Below are positions 10,007-20,424 of a DNA stretch of 64,000 nucleotides, one piece after another. A program made the translations under genes and the position numbers. Numbering within the stretch: the first letter of the stretch is position 1; each line of letters opens with the position of its first letter. The DNA is from Odontesthes bonariensis (lineage: Eukaryota > Chordata > Actinopteri > Atheriniformes > Atherinopsidae), in NCBI RefSeq assembly GCF_027942865.1, contig NC_134514.1, positions 1,320,169 to 1,384,168 of the forward strand, in the 5' to 3' direction. The notes beneath the pieces are model-generated. The model had not been told where the DNA came from and made no database searches. It saw nothing but the letters and a program-made list of their open reading frames with translations.

Positions 10007-11507
10007 AGGGGAACTACAAAATTTCTGAAGAAGTTTTGATGGGTGCCAATCTACTGCCCACCCTATCAACAAATTGTTTAGTTCAGTTAAAGCTGAGAGT
10101 CTCTTGTCACATATAAACTTTGAATGATGTCTCTGTGATGTCGTATGGCTGAGTTATGAGGCCTCCAAAATAGGGCAGTTTTTGGTATTCTTGGCTCGTT
10201 AAGTACTTTTCAATCGATTTTCCTTTTTTGATCCTCTGTGAGGGCCTCTGTGAGGCCCAAAATCCATAGACAGGTGTGCTGTAGACAGCAATGTAATTTT
10301 TTTTTATCAAGGTCCTGTTTAAAATACAGCTTTTATGGCAATTTCAAAATGGCCTCTGTAAGTGCTTTTCAATGTATTTTCCCATTGCATTTTGAGTATT
10401 TTCAAACTTCCCCTTACTATCAGTTTAAAGGAGAAATGCAGATCAGATTTATAACATGAAGCTGTTATAACAGGGCATCCATCTTGGCTCTGCCCTCATC
10501 AGCAGTCTTAGAACAGAGCAGGCTACCAAGGCGTTGCTACGGAGACGGAACCAGCTGCGGCTCGTCTATGTTAGACAGAGAGCAAACTGACATATGTACA
10601 CACACTATGGCTTCTTAAAATTAGACTACAATTTTGACTGAAGCCTACTGTCTCAAACAAACGGTCGCCGTTCGAAAAGTAAGTCTTATCCGAACAATTC
10701 TTTAACCGTCAGTGCCCCAATAGACGGCAGGAGACAGCGGGATAATTTTCATTCAGCTTCTATGTGTTTCTAGTTTTATATGGCAGTTTTAAAATAATTT
10801 TTCACATGAATTTGATGACTTTAGGCCGTTATAATGGAAATGGAGAGGCGACCTCTGGGCTCAGAGGCAATTTGTAAGAAATATATGAGGCAGAGCTCAA
10901 TGAGTGTGACTTTGTGTGAAAGAGGACAAAAATACCTACGTTTTGAAGTAAAATTTGTCCAGATCGGGCAGATATTTTGGACGAGAGACATTTGTTCGAG
11001 GAATTGGTGCAGTATCAATTTTTGAGTGAGAAGCAGAGTGGGAGAGACACCTCAGCTGAGATGTAGTCTTCCTAATACGTAAACTGCCGTTGTGTCAAAG
11101 CTGTATAATGTATCAACAAACCCTTTGGTTCAGTTAAAGCTGAGAGTCTCCTGTCACATATGGACTTTGAATGAGGTCTGTGTTATGCTTTATGGCTGAG
11201 TTATAAGGCCTCTAAAATAGGCCATTTTCGCGCACAACAAGCACCAAAATGGGCTCATTACGTGCTTTTCAATGCATTTTTCCATCCACAATTTTCCCAC
11301 TTTCTCCAAAATTCCTTTTGACTAATGAGAGCCAAATGTCACAGCACACCAATTGAGGTCGTTGCGCACACAGCGGTGTGCTTTTTATTCCAGACGGACC
11401 ATCGCTGCTAGATTAGTAGTGCGCCAAAATTCACAACGGAAACGGAAGAAAAACAGTCCATTACAGGAGTAATATGTGTGTCTAATGTCTTCGGCGTTGG
11501 CACTCAT
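10007..11507 (+). repeat. R repeat, copy 1 (non-coding dispersed element)
   Basis: A roughly 1.5-kb AT-rich element without a convincing ORF. Hallmarks are GAAGTTTTGATGGGTGCCAA at the left, TCAAGGTCCTGTTTAAAATA and GCTTTTCAATG in the middle, and GGTGTGCTTTTTAT near the right. Other copies lie at 30495-34090, 37388-37825, 57277-61255 and 61283-62945. The family is not recognised. It ends about 125 bases before the OR2 exon. Confidence 0.75.
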
Positions 11508-11634
11508 AATTATTCACTGAGTTTGGTCCATTTTTTTTAAAAGCACAAAATTAAGTCAAGAATTCAAGCTAATTAAGTGTAAATCTTCATTTCCATCGAT
11601 AGAGTTTGTTCTGCAAAGTTTGTTTTTATTTCAG

Positions 11635-11914
11635 GATGAACAGTTAACAGTAACTGTCCCTTTGATGATGGCAGCAGTCTGGTCCTGTGGGAGGAAACTG
11701 GAAGATTTAAAAGAAGCAGAGGCAGACTACCTGCTCACTTCACAGGAACTCTTCACATTAACTTCACATCTTATCTCTTCACACACCATGAATTGCAGTT
11801 TCTCTCCTGGTTACTCTGATTTTAACAGCAAAAGTAGGACGTAAACGTAGCATGAATGTCTCAGACAGTTCTTCCTGAGCACAGAGTGATTTTATTAAGG
11901 AGCAGCATGAGATA
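11635..11914 (+). promoter_or_regulatory. OR2 5' UTR part of the coding exon
   Basis: A splice acceptor, TTTGTTTTTATTTCAG, ends at 11634, and 280 bases of untranslated exon precede the start codon. The stretch is almost identical at 37953-38232 before OR6. Just before the start, ATG AGA TAA forms a two-codon upstream reading frame whose stop overlaps the OR start as TAATGG. Confidence 0.6.
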
Positions 11915-12841
11915 ATGGTAAACTCTACTCAGGTTTCATATTTCACTCTTGGTGCTTATTTTGATACCAATCTGTTCACATACTTTTTCTTCATGATCAT
12001 CATGTCTTTGTATCTTTTAATAGTTGGTTCTAATGTTCTGCTCATCGTGGTTATCGGTGTGAACAGGAGCTTACATGAACCCATGTACATGTTCCTGTGC
12101 AGCCTGTTTGTAAATGAGCTGTATGGTAGTTCAGGGCTGTTTCCATTCCTGCTGATTCAGATCCTCTCTGACGTTCACACTATTTCTGCTCCTCTCTGTT
12201 TCCTGCAGGTTTTCTGTTTGCACTCGTACGCCACTGTAGAATTTTTCACCTTGGCCGTCATGTCTTATGACAGATATCTTGCTATCTGTTATCCTCTGCA
12301 GTATAACACAATAATGACATTTCAGAGGGTAAAAGTTCTTACTGCAGTAGCCTGGTTACCCGCCTTACTTCTGATTGTAATTTTGACTTCTTTGAGTTTC
12401 TCTTTGCAGCTTTGTGGAAACATCATTAACAAAGTATATTGTGACAACTACTCTGTTGTTAAACTGGCCTGCGCTGACACTACAGTCAATAACATCTATG
12501 GACTTATGATCACAGCTATCATTGTTTTTGGTCCAGTCCTTTTAATTCTGTACTCATACATGAGGATCCTCAAAGTGTGTTTTTCTGGATCCAAACAGAC
12601 CCGTCAGAAAGCTGTCAGTACCTGCGCTCCTCACCTGGCTTCTCTGCTCAACTTCTCTTTTGGGGTTTGTTTTGAAGTGTCACAGAGCAGGTTTGATATG
12701 AGCAGAGTTCCAAGAATACTGCAAATACTTCTTTCTTTGTACTTTTTAACATGTCAGCCACTCTTTAATCCTGCACTGTATGGCCTAAATATGTCCAAAA
12801 TACGCAGCAGGTGTAAAAGTCTGTTTTCTCTGAAATGTTGA
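11915..12841 (+). CDS. Olfactory receptor OR2
   Basis: A 308-residue odorant GPCR. NST glycosylation site at residue 3; LHEPMY at 53-58; Cys95 at the start of TM3, for the conserved disulfide; MSYDRYLAIC at 116-125; ECL2 cysteines at 167, 176 and 186; SYMRILK at 214-220; KAVSTC at 232-237; NPALYG at 285-290. The start is supported by the duplicated OR6 and by purines at -3 and +4. It is nearly identical to OR6 (38233), with differences concentrated in TM3 around residues 90-115, a plausible ligand-facing region. One extra T near the end changes the OR6-type tail KSLFL into KSLFSLKC. The length is normal for a fish OR. It lies in a segmental duplication (9806-12996 with 37183-39298). Confidence 0.95.
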   Translation: MVNSTQVSYFTLGAYFDTNLFTYFFFMIIMSLYLLIVGSNVLLIVVIGVNRSLHEPMYMFLCSLFVNELYGSSGLFPFLLIQILSDVHTISAPLCFLQVFCLHSYATVEFFTLAVMSYDRYLAICYPLQYNTIMTFQRVKVLTAVAWLPALLLIVILTSLSFSLQLCGNIINKVYCDNYSVVKLACADTTVNNIYGLMITAIIVFGPVLLILYSYMRILKVCFSGSKQTRQKAVSTCAPHLASLLNFSFGVCFEVSQSRFDMSRVPRILQILLSLYFLTCQPLFNPALYGLNMSKIRSRCKSLFSLKC

Positions 12842-13009
12842 TTTGTTCTTATTGAATCATGATAAAAAAAAATACTCTGATATTTGACTGAAATGTACTT
12901 GGTCTTTAAATTATATAACAAAATAATTGCCTTGATGTTTCAATTTCAAAATATTACATTTAGAAAGTTTTTAGTCTCGTAAAGCCCTTCAAATGAGTGA
13001 AAAATTCCA

Positions 13010-13015
13010 AATAAA
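13010..13015 (+). terminator. Polyadenylation signal after OR2
   Basis: AATAAA about 170 bases after the OR2 stop, in the same conserved context as after OR1. The OR6 copy loses this stretch at the duplication edge. Confidence 0.5.
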
Positions 13016-13019
13016 ACTT

Positions 13020-14640
13020 AGAATATTAACCTTGTAGCACCCAAGCATATGAATAATCATTGAAAAAAATCATTTCGGCATCTTTTTGGGTGGGAATAAA
13101 CCAACATGTTTGGAAACCAAGTCATTCTGCAGATCGTTTGGCAGAAAAGGTTGTAGTGAAAGTTCACCAGTAACTGCTGCTACCACAATAAAATGTTTAT
13201 AATAAACCTTTATTGAACATTCTTAATACAAAGTGCGGAACGCAACCATCATAAACTTTCCATTCAACAACAAATCAAACAGATTTCACAAATCTTTGTT
13301 GTGAAAAAGTGAAGCACATATAAAATGCAAAAATGTAATGTAAATAAAAATGTGCACATGAAGCTAATAAAGAAAAATCATAATAATACAATTTGGAGAG
13401 CTGACCTCCCATTAACGCTGTGAAAGGTGGACAAAGCAGAGCACACCAAACGAGAGCAGAACAAACTAGAACAGACCACCGCAGAGCAGAGTGTAATTCA
13501 CTGAGCCAAGAAAATGATGCTGTGACAACTGTCGGCACATAAATGTAATGTAAAAAAATGTATGTAAATTAAAAAAAAACAACCAAATAATGTAATGTAA
13601 ATAAAAATACAATGTAAATAAATAATGTAAATAAATAAAAAGCTTGTTGCATATCTGCAACTGTGGGTGCTGCAAGGTTAAAAACTGATGTATTATCATT
13701 TTCAAAGAAATGAAGTTAATGAGACAACACATGACACGTCTTAAATTTATCGTGTCTGGAATAAAAAAAGGTGAGAAAAAAGTGAGCAAAGTTGCAGAGA
13801 ATGAAGCATCATAGCAGAGCAGCATTGCTGGGTCCAGATTCTTTGGTCGATTCTTTGGAGGCCTGAAGATCACCGGAGCTTACTCTGAGTTTTGTGCCTT
13901 CTACTAGAGTAGAAGGCACAAAACTGCTGCAGCATTAACTCTGACAGAGTTTGTTGAGGATGTTAACAAACATGCAAATAACCAAGTTAGCAGAAGCTCA
14001 CTGATGGTGAAAAGAAACAAACCACCATACTGGAGAGTGAGCATCAGTGTGCAGGCTTCTCCACCGTCTGAAAACCGGTTTGGGACTCGTGATAAAAGCC
14101 TTTGAACAGTCTGACCTCTCTAAGGTTCTTTAACTTCTCACTGAACATCAGAAGTTCTGAAGTTTCTGCACTAACTTTCCTCTCAGCTGAACTTTCTGTA
14201 AAACCCACAGAGGCTGCTGATGCAAAGCTGGATCTGTGCATGTCAAAGGTCAGTCAACATGTTTGTCCCTGAGGTGTCTTCACATCGGCCACAGTTTCCT
14301 CTAATTCCCTCTGCGGCACATTAAAGTCGGAGCTGTTAACCAGAGAGACCAATCAGCATGAGTGGAGCTCAGCTGGGGTTTGGCTGCTTCACAGAGGGCA
14401 TCACACACACCTCAGGGCTCATGGACACACACGTTTTCCAGAAATGATGACACCAACAGCAAACCTTACACAAACATTTTCTGACTCTTTGTCATAACTT
14501 TAAAGTTACCAGTCCACAGTGATTCTAAGCTGTCCTCAAACTAATGAAACACTCGGAAAAGTCACAAATCTGCTGATAAGCTCTGAGCTTCTATCTGAGA
14601 CTGTAAAACTCCAAAGATTGAATCAGTAGAAGGGACATAA
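13020..14640. other. AT-rich intergenic stretch without recognised gene
   Basis: No gene, RNA or known repeat is recognised. Minus-strand open frames here are short, low-complexity and unlike known proteins. A perfect inverted repeat lies at 13888-13925. Confidence 0.5.
13888..13925. repeat. Perfect 18-bp inverted repeat with 2-base loop
   Basis: The arm AGTTTTGTGCCTTCTACT is followed by AG and then its exact reverse complement. It is a cruciform or hairpin candidate of unknown role. Confidence 0.9.
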
Positions 14641-14654
14641 ACCAAAGTAACCTG

Positions 14655-15650
14655 TTGAGTCTGTGGGCTCTATGGGCGCTAGCTCTCTGGGCTCTATGGG
14701 CGCTAGCTCTGTGGGCTCTATGGGCGCTGGCTCTGTGGGCTCTATGGGCGCTGGCTCTGTGGGCGCTGGCTCTGTGGGCTCTGTGGGCTCTATGGGCGCT
14801 GGCTCTGTGGGCTCTATGGGCGCTGGCTCTGTGGGCTCTATGGGCGCTGGTATTGTGGGCTCTATGGGCGCTGGCTCTGTGGGCTCTATGGGCGCTGGCT
14901 CTGTGGGCTCTTTGGGTGCTGGCTCTCTGGGCTCTATGGGCGCTGGCTCTCTGGGCTCTATGGGCGCTGGCTCTCTGGGCTCTATGGGCGCTGGCTCTCT
15001 GGGCTCTATGGGCGCTGGCTCTCTGGGCTCTATGGGCGCTGGCTCTCTGGGCTCTATGGGCGCTAGCTCTGTGGGCTCTATGGTCGCTGGTATTGTGGGC
15101 TCTCTGGGCTCTATGGGCGCTAGCTCTGTGGGCTCTATGGTCGCTGGTATTGTGGGCTCTATGGGCGCTGGCTCTCTGGGCGCTAGCTCTGTGGGCTCTA
15201 TGGGCGCTGGCTCTGTGGGCTCTATGCGAGCTAGCTCTGTGGGCTCTATGGGCGCTGGCTCTGTGGGCTCTATGGGCGCTGGCTCTGTGGGCTCTATGGG
15301 CGCTGGCTCTCTGGGCTCTGTGGGCGCTGGCTCTCTGGGCTCAATGGGCGCTGGCTCTCTGGGCTCTATGGGCGCTGGCTCTCTGGGCTCTATGGGCGCT
15401 GGCTCTCTGGGCTCTATGGGCGCTGGCTCTGTGGGCTCTATGGGCGCTGGCTCTGTGGGCTCTATGAGCGCTGGCTCTCTGGGCTCTATGGGCGCCGGCT
15501 CTGTGGGCTCTATGGGCGCTGGCTCTGTGGGCTCTTTGGGCGCTGACTCTCTGGGCTCTATGGGCGCTGGCTCTGTGGGCTCTATGGGCGCTGGCTCTGT
15601 GGGCTCTTTGGGCGCTGGCTCTCTGGGCTCTATGGGCGCTGGCTCTCCTA
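14655..15650. repeat. 24-bp minisatellite, about 41 copies
   Basis: The unit is GGCTCTSTGGGCTCT followed by ATGGGCGCT. Because 24 is a multiple of three, two plus frames stay open (GSMGAGSV and ALWALWAL types), and on the minus strand a TEPAPIEP octapeptide frame is open. The right edge abuts a minus-strand LTR-like sequence. Two or three units occur in the same position at 50655-50700. A 30-bp relative forms the array at 29301-30360. The long open frames are a consequence of the repeat and are not called genes. Confidence 0.9.
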
Positions 15651-16412
15651 GCTGGGGCTCAAGCTCTTTAGAGGAGTAAAAGCAAACTTGGTTTATTTAC
15701 AAAAAATAGCAAAAGTCAAAACCAGGCGTGGCTGAGCCAGATGACGAAACTAGACTGTGGAACAAAACATGAGTATGACCTTGACAAAAACAAAAGACTT
15801 GACATGACATGAAAAACACCTAACATGGATTGACGTTACGTGGCGTGGCGTGAAGTGAAAGGTGAAATGATCTCACCATGAATGTGAGAAACCAGAGAGA
15901 CTAAATAATGAGGGAACTGATGAAAGGCAAAGCAAGGCAATTTCATTTATAGAGCACAATTCATACACAGGGCAATTCAAAGTGCTTCACAGCTACATAA
16001 AATCACAAGAAGGCAATAAAATCATTACAAAGAAATAAAAAAATAAAATAAAGAAATAATAATAAAAATAATAATACAAAATAATAATAATTATTATTAT
16101 TAAAAATCCATTAAAATAATCATTAGTTAATTAAAAAGTGAAGAGTGCAGATAAAATACTTTCAGGTGTCATATGCACAGCTAAATAGAACTGTTTTCAG
16201 CCTGGATTTAAACATTGTCAGACTGGATGCAGCTGAAGTGAATGAACTAATGACCTGAACATGGGGACTGAGGAACCAGAAACTGAGGGGAAAAATGGGA
16301 AAACTAACTACAAGACCTGAACTAAGAAAACTAAGGCATGAAATAAAATAAAACATGATAAAACACAAAACTAAGAACTCAAAACGTGGGGAAAACCCCA
16401 TGGACATGACAG
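15651..16412 (-). mobile_element. LTR-like sequence with nested LINE end (fossil)
   Basis: On the minus strand it begins TGTCATGTCCATGGGG and carries an AATAAAC-type signal near 15690. It is related to the LTRs at 49251-50202, 50705-51153 and 61557-61973. A LINE 3' end with a TTGCC tail (15929-16220) sits inside; the copy at about 50970 shows the empty site. No coding interior is attached. It is an old LTR, probably Ty3/gypsy type. Confidence 0.6.
15929..16220 (-). mobile_element. LINE 3' end with (TTGCC)n tail
   Basis: The minus strand encodes FKSRLKTVLFS, a LINE ORF2 C-terminus, followed by the 3' UTR and a TTGCC-rich tail. It is inserted within an LTR whose duplicate near 50970 lacks it, so it came after that duplication. 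Confidence 0.7.
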
Positions 16413-16499
16413 GATGGAGGGAGGGATGAAGGGTTGAAGGGATGGACAGAGGCAGGGATTAAGGGATGGATGGAGGGATGGATGGATGGACCATTAATC

Positions 16500-16970
16500 C
16501 AAAACTGTCTTTCTCTTCAGACATGGGACATGTTCCGTGCCTCAATTGTTGAGGCGGCTGACCGGAGCTGTGGCAGTAAGGTGGTCGGTGCCTGTCCTGG
16601 CAGCAATCCTCGAACCCGCTGGTGGACACCAGCCATGAGGGAAGCCGTCAAGCTGAAGAAGGAGTCCTATCGGCCTTTTTGGCCAGTGGGACTCTGGAAG
16701 CAGCTGATGGGTACCAACAGGCCAAGCAGAACGCAGCCTCTGCGGTTGCTGAGGCAAAAACTCGGGCTTGGGAGGAGTTCGGGGAGGTCATGGAGAACGA
16801 CTTCCGGACGGCCTCGAAGAGATTCTGGCTCACAAGCGGTGCACCGTCAACACCTTTAAAAAAGGGGACCAGAGGGTGTGTTCCAACTATAGGGGGATCA
16901 CACTCCTCAGTCTCCCTGGTAAGGTCTATTCAGGGGTACTGGAGAGGAAGATCCGCGTCTGGTCTAACAG
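16500..16970 (+). mobile_element. LINE ORF2 fragment (type C), fused to L2-like 3' end
   Basis: It encodes MFRASIVEAADRSCG, NPRTRWWTPAMREAVKLKK and, after frame breaks, NYRGITLLSLPGKVYSGV, which is the start of a reverse transcriptase. The clade is not assigned. At about 16970 it is joined directly to a different LINE. The identical join is found at about 51591. Confidence 0.7.
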
Positions 16971-17447
16971 AGCACATCTGTTCATTGAGCTCCACTGGCT
17001 ACCCTCAGCCGCCCGCATCAGATTCAAGTCCCTGATGTTAGCCTACAGAGTCCTGAATGGAACAGCTTCCATCTACCTGAATGCTCTCGCAAAGGCTTAC
17101 ATCAGGACTCGGTCACTCTGGTCGTCAGATAATTGTCATCTAGCAGTGCCTGCACCACGCTTAAGACAATCCAGACTCGTCTAATGTGTCGTTCCACGAT
17201 GGTAGAATGACCTACCGAGCGCTACCAGAACAGGGGCGTCCCTGAAAATCTTCAAGAATCTCTTGAAGACCCAGCTCTTCAGAGAGCATCTGCTATCCTG
17301 TACTTGCCTCTATACCTGCACTCTATTTCCATACTGTCCCCTCTTTCACCTCTGACAGGGTCTAACGAGTGGTTTCTTTGATGTTAGCTATAATCTTATA
17401 TATCCTTTTTGTAAGTCGCTTTGGATAAAAGCATCTGCTAAATGCAT
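16971..17447 (+). mobile_element. L2-like LINE (type B) 3' end
   Basis: It encodes FIELHWLPSAARIRFK, YRVLNGTASIYLNALAKAYI and VPAPRLRQSRLV (then a stop), followed by the rest of the C-terminus and the conserved L2 tail near 17415. It shares its layout with 3640-4627 but lacks the solo LTR. Confidence 0.8.
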
Positions 17448-17805
17448 AAACATAACAACTTCAGTTTGTCTGAATTTAGAAGCAGACCGTTCTGAGTCAT
17501 CCAGGTCTTTATGTCTTTAAGACATGCTTGTAGACTGACCAACCTATTGGGTTCATCTGGTTTCATAGATAAGTACAGCTGAGTATCATCAGCATAGCAA
17601 TGGAAATTTATGCCATGCTGTCTAATAATGTTACCTAATGGAAGCATGTATAAAGTGAAAAGAATCGGTCCAAGCACAGAACCCTGGGGAACTCCATGAC
17701 TTACTCTGGTGTGTGAGGAAGATTCTTCATTTACAAGAACAAACTGAAATCTATCAGATAAATATGACTTAAACCAGCCTAATGCAGTTCCTTTAATCCC
17801 AATAA
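17448..17805 (-). mobile_element. L2-like LINE (type A) RT fragment, inverted copy 2
   Basis: The minus strand encodes [27 protein letters not shown] and [14 protein letters not shown]. It is nearly identical to 4628-4985 and 45513-45870, with the same junction to the type B tail. Confidence 0.8.
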
Positions 17806-18239
17806 CATGTTCAAGTCTGTGTAATAGTTTCTTTTGCTTTAATGAGCAACCAAGACCCCCAATATGAAGTATATTTTAAACCATGAACTTTGTTTACCAT
17901 TATATCTTTTGTAATGAACCAGCCTGCAGTAAACAAATGATGCCCATAAACTATACTTAAGAATGTACTTGCTGATTAATTGTTTCACTTGTTTCCTACA
18001 TGCTTTATATTATTTATATTATTAAGGGTCATGGGGGCCTGTCCCATCTACCTTCGGGTGTGAGAAGGTAGATCGTAACCTTGACGGGTACCAGTCCTAC
18101 CGACTGTGATAATCATCATAAAGAATGACCTTTTGTCATTTGGAGAAGATTCTGAAGGCCATAATACAGTAATTCATTCAAGGTAAACACAAGAAACTTG
18201 TTCTAAAGAAAAAAATGGACCAGACTCAGTGAATAATTC
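17806..18239. repeat. Duplicated non-coding repeat block, copy 2
   Basis: It matches 4986-5335, including the TCTACCTTC hairpin. No gene is seen. Confidence 0.55.
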
Positions 18240-18523
18240 CCTATAATATAGATCAGTGAGCAGTGCTGACCAACATGTCATTGGGGTCATCAGGTTGGAA
18301 CCTCCTATCAACAGTGTTTCCTCTAGTTTGGCCCACGACACCTCCAGGGGGCTAGAGAGTGATCACTGGCGTCCCAGAGTCACTCCCCTAATGCCAGCCA
18401 TCACTGCTCCTCACACCACAACAACCATCTTTTTTTTTTTTACAGCCACAAGCTACCTCTGCCTCTCACCAACAGCACACCAGTCACAGCGGGGTGGGGA
18501 TGCAAACCCTGGTTCAGGTAAGG
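18240..18523 (-). mobile_element. REL-endonuclease LINE 3' UTR fragment
   Basis: An inverted copy of the 3' UTR end of the LINE at 8275-10006 (CATTGGGGTCATCAGG to about GGTTCAGGTA). Confidence 0.65.
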
Positions 18524-18586
18524 CAGGGGTGGGCAATTAATTTCTTCAGGGGTTCGCATGAAAAATCTGAAATGTGTTGGAGGGCT
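18524..18586 (+). mobile_element. hAT-type terminal fragment
   Basis: It begins CAGGGGTGGGCAATTAA, an end sequence typical of hAT transposons in vertebrates. Only about 60 bases remain and no opposite end is seen. Confidence 0.4.
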
Positions 18587-19453
18587 GAACCCAATAGGTT
18601 GGTCAGACTACAAGCATGTCTTAAAGACATAAAGACCTGGATGACTCAGAACTGTCTGCTTCTAAATTCAGACAAACTGAAGTCGTTATCTTTGGACCTG
18701 AGCGTTTCAGGGAGAAATTGTCTAGCTATATAGTTACTCTAGATGGTATTTCCTTGGTTTCTAGTTCTACAGTGAGGAACCTTGGAGTTATTTTTGACCA
18801 GAACTTATCATTTGACTCGCATATAAAACAGGTTTCTAGGACTGCCTTCTTTCATCTTCGTAATATTGTTAAAATCAGGAACATCTTGTCTCAGAGTGAT
18901 GCAGAAAAACTGCTCCATGCATTTGTTACTTCAGGATTGGACTACTGTAATTCTTTATTATTGGGCTGTCCCACATATTCTCTGAAAAGCCTCCAGCTGA
19001 TCCAAAATGCTGCCAGTTTGGGAGGCAGAGCCTTCAGTTATCAGGCCCCTCTCTGTGGAACCAGCTGCCAGTTTGGGAGGCAGAGCCTTCAGTTATCAGG
19101 CCCCTCTCTGTGGAACCAGCTGCCGGTTTGGGAGGCAGAGCCTTCAGTTATCAGGCCCCTCTCTTGTGGAATAAGCTGCCAGTAAATGTCCGGGAAGCAG
19201 ACACCCTTTCCACTTTTAAGACCAGGCTTAAAACTTTCCTTTTTTATAAAGCTTATAGTTAGGGATGGCTCAGGTGATCCTGAAACATCCCATAGTTAAG
19301 CTGCTATAGGCCCAGACTGCTGGGGGCCTCATCTGTCACACCTTTCCTCACTTTACTCTCTTTATGTATGTGTGACATTATTTATCCTTTGAATGGTGTT
19401 ACAGTGCCACCGCCGCCCCCTCCCCCCCTCCCTTCTGTGAATTGAATTGAATA
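18587..19453 (+). mobile_element. L2-like LINE (type A) 3' end inserted into OR3
   Basis: It encodes [20 protein letters not shown], then after a frameshift near 18690 VTLDGISLVSSSTVRNLGVI and SGLDYCNSLLLGC up to QNAA. It continues into a 55-bp tandem array (19010-19170) and then LPVNVREADTLSTFKTRLK. The 3' UTR ends in TGAAT repeats at 19436-19453. Its end meets the OR3 coding frame directly, so it removed the receptor's first few codons. Confidence 0.8.
19010..19170 (+). repeat. 55-bp tandem repeat (plus orientation)
   Basis: About three units of the same repeat as at 2506-2800. Here it sits inside its parent LINE, between QNAA and the final LWNKLPVNVREAD. Confidence 0.85.
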
Positions 19454-20113
19454 GAATATTTCACCCTCGCTGCTTACTCTGATGTCGGCCCTTATAAATA
19501 TCTGGTTTTCCTGTTTATCATGTGTTTGTACGCCCTGATCATCGGCTCTAATGTTCTGCTCATCGTGGTTATCGGTGTGAACAGGAGCTTACATGAACCC
19601 ATGTACATGTTTCTGTGCAGCCTGTTTGTAAATGAGCTGTATGGTAGTTCAGGGCTGTTTCCATCCCTGCTGATTCAGATCCTCTCTGACGTTCACACTG
19701 TTTCTGCTCCTCTCTGCTTCCTGCAGGTTTTCTGCTTGTACACGTATGTGAACGTAGAGTTTTACAGTTTGGCCGTGATGTCCTATGACAGATACGTGGC
19801 CATCTGCCACCCGCTGCTGTACAGCTCACGGATGACCCTGCACAGGGTGGTCCGGCTGATCGTGTTCAGCTGGCTGCTGCCCGTTGTCGTGGTGACCGTC
19901 ATGATCTCGCTGAACGCCTCCTTGCAGCTGTGCGGGAACGCGATCGACAGGCTTTTCTGCAACAACTACTACATGGTGAGGCTGGCGTGCGGCGACACCT
20001 CGGTGAACAACGTGTACGGACTCGTCTACACTTTCACCGTGCTCATCGGCCTCTCACTTCTGATCCTTTACACGTACCTGAGGATCCTCAGAGTGTGTTT
20101 TTCAGGCTCCAGG

Positions 20114-20424
20114 TGTTGTGGAGAAATTAGAGTCGAATCCCGCGTTGGTCAGCCGTCCATTGGGGAGTTTATTGAACAAACCGTCACAGCAAAACGTGCA
20201 TTCAGAATGTACAAAATGTCCACCGTCTTCATTTTGTGACACCCCTTTTATACCGTTTTATCATAACAAGTGTACGTGGCCCTCTCTGGAGGCACCTAGC
20301 TTTCGCAGTTTATCATAAACACGCTCATTCTAACTATCAACAATATTCATATGAACCAGTCAACAAGGCCCAGGATGTAACTAGGCCAGAAATCATGAAC
20401 ATGTCATGACATCCTTCTCCCACA
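20114..20424 (-). repeat. ERV 3' LTR
   Basis: 311 bp with TGT...ACA ends. On the minus strand it has a TATAAAA box (about 20245-20256) and a CAATAAA signal (about 20170). It differs from the partner at three bases. Confidence 0.9.

Noticed and set aside
11620-11844. A 74-residue frame identical at 37938-38162, as a small conserved gene
   Set aside because: It spans a splice acceptor and the 5' UTR of OR2/OR6. Its conservation is explained by the segmental duplication.
13275-13873. Minus-strand frames rich in Phe and Leu as membrane proteins
   Set aside because: They are AT-rich low-complexity translations without family motifs.
14044-14241. A 65-residue minus-strand frame as a small gene
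   Set aside because: No recognisable motif, no splice context and no second copy to show conservation.
14655-15679. Two long plus-strand reading frames over the 24-bp array (ALWALWAL and GSMGAGSV repeats)
   Set aside because: They exist only because the unit is a multiple of three and lacks stops. There is no unique sequence, signal or homology.
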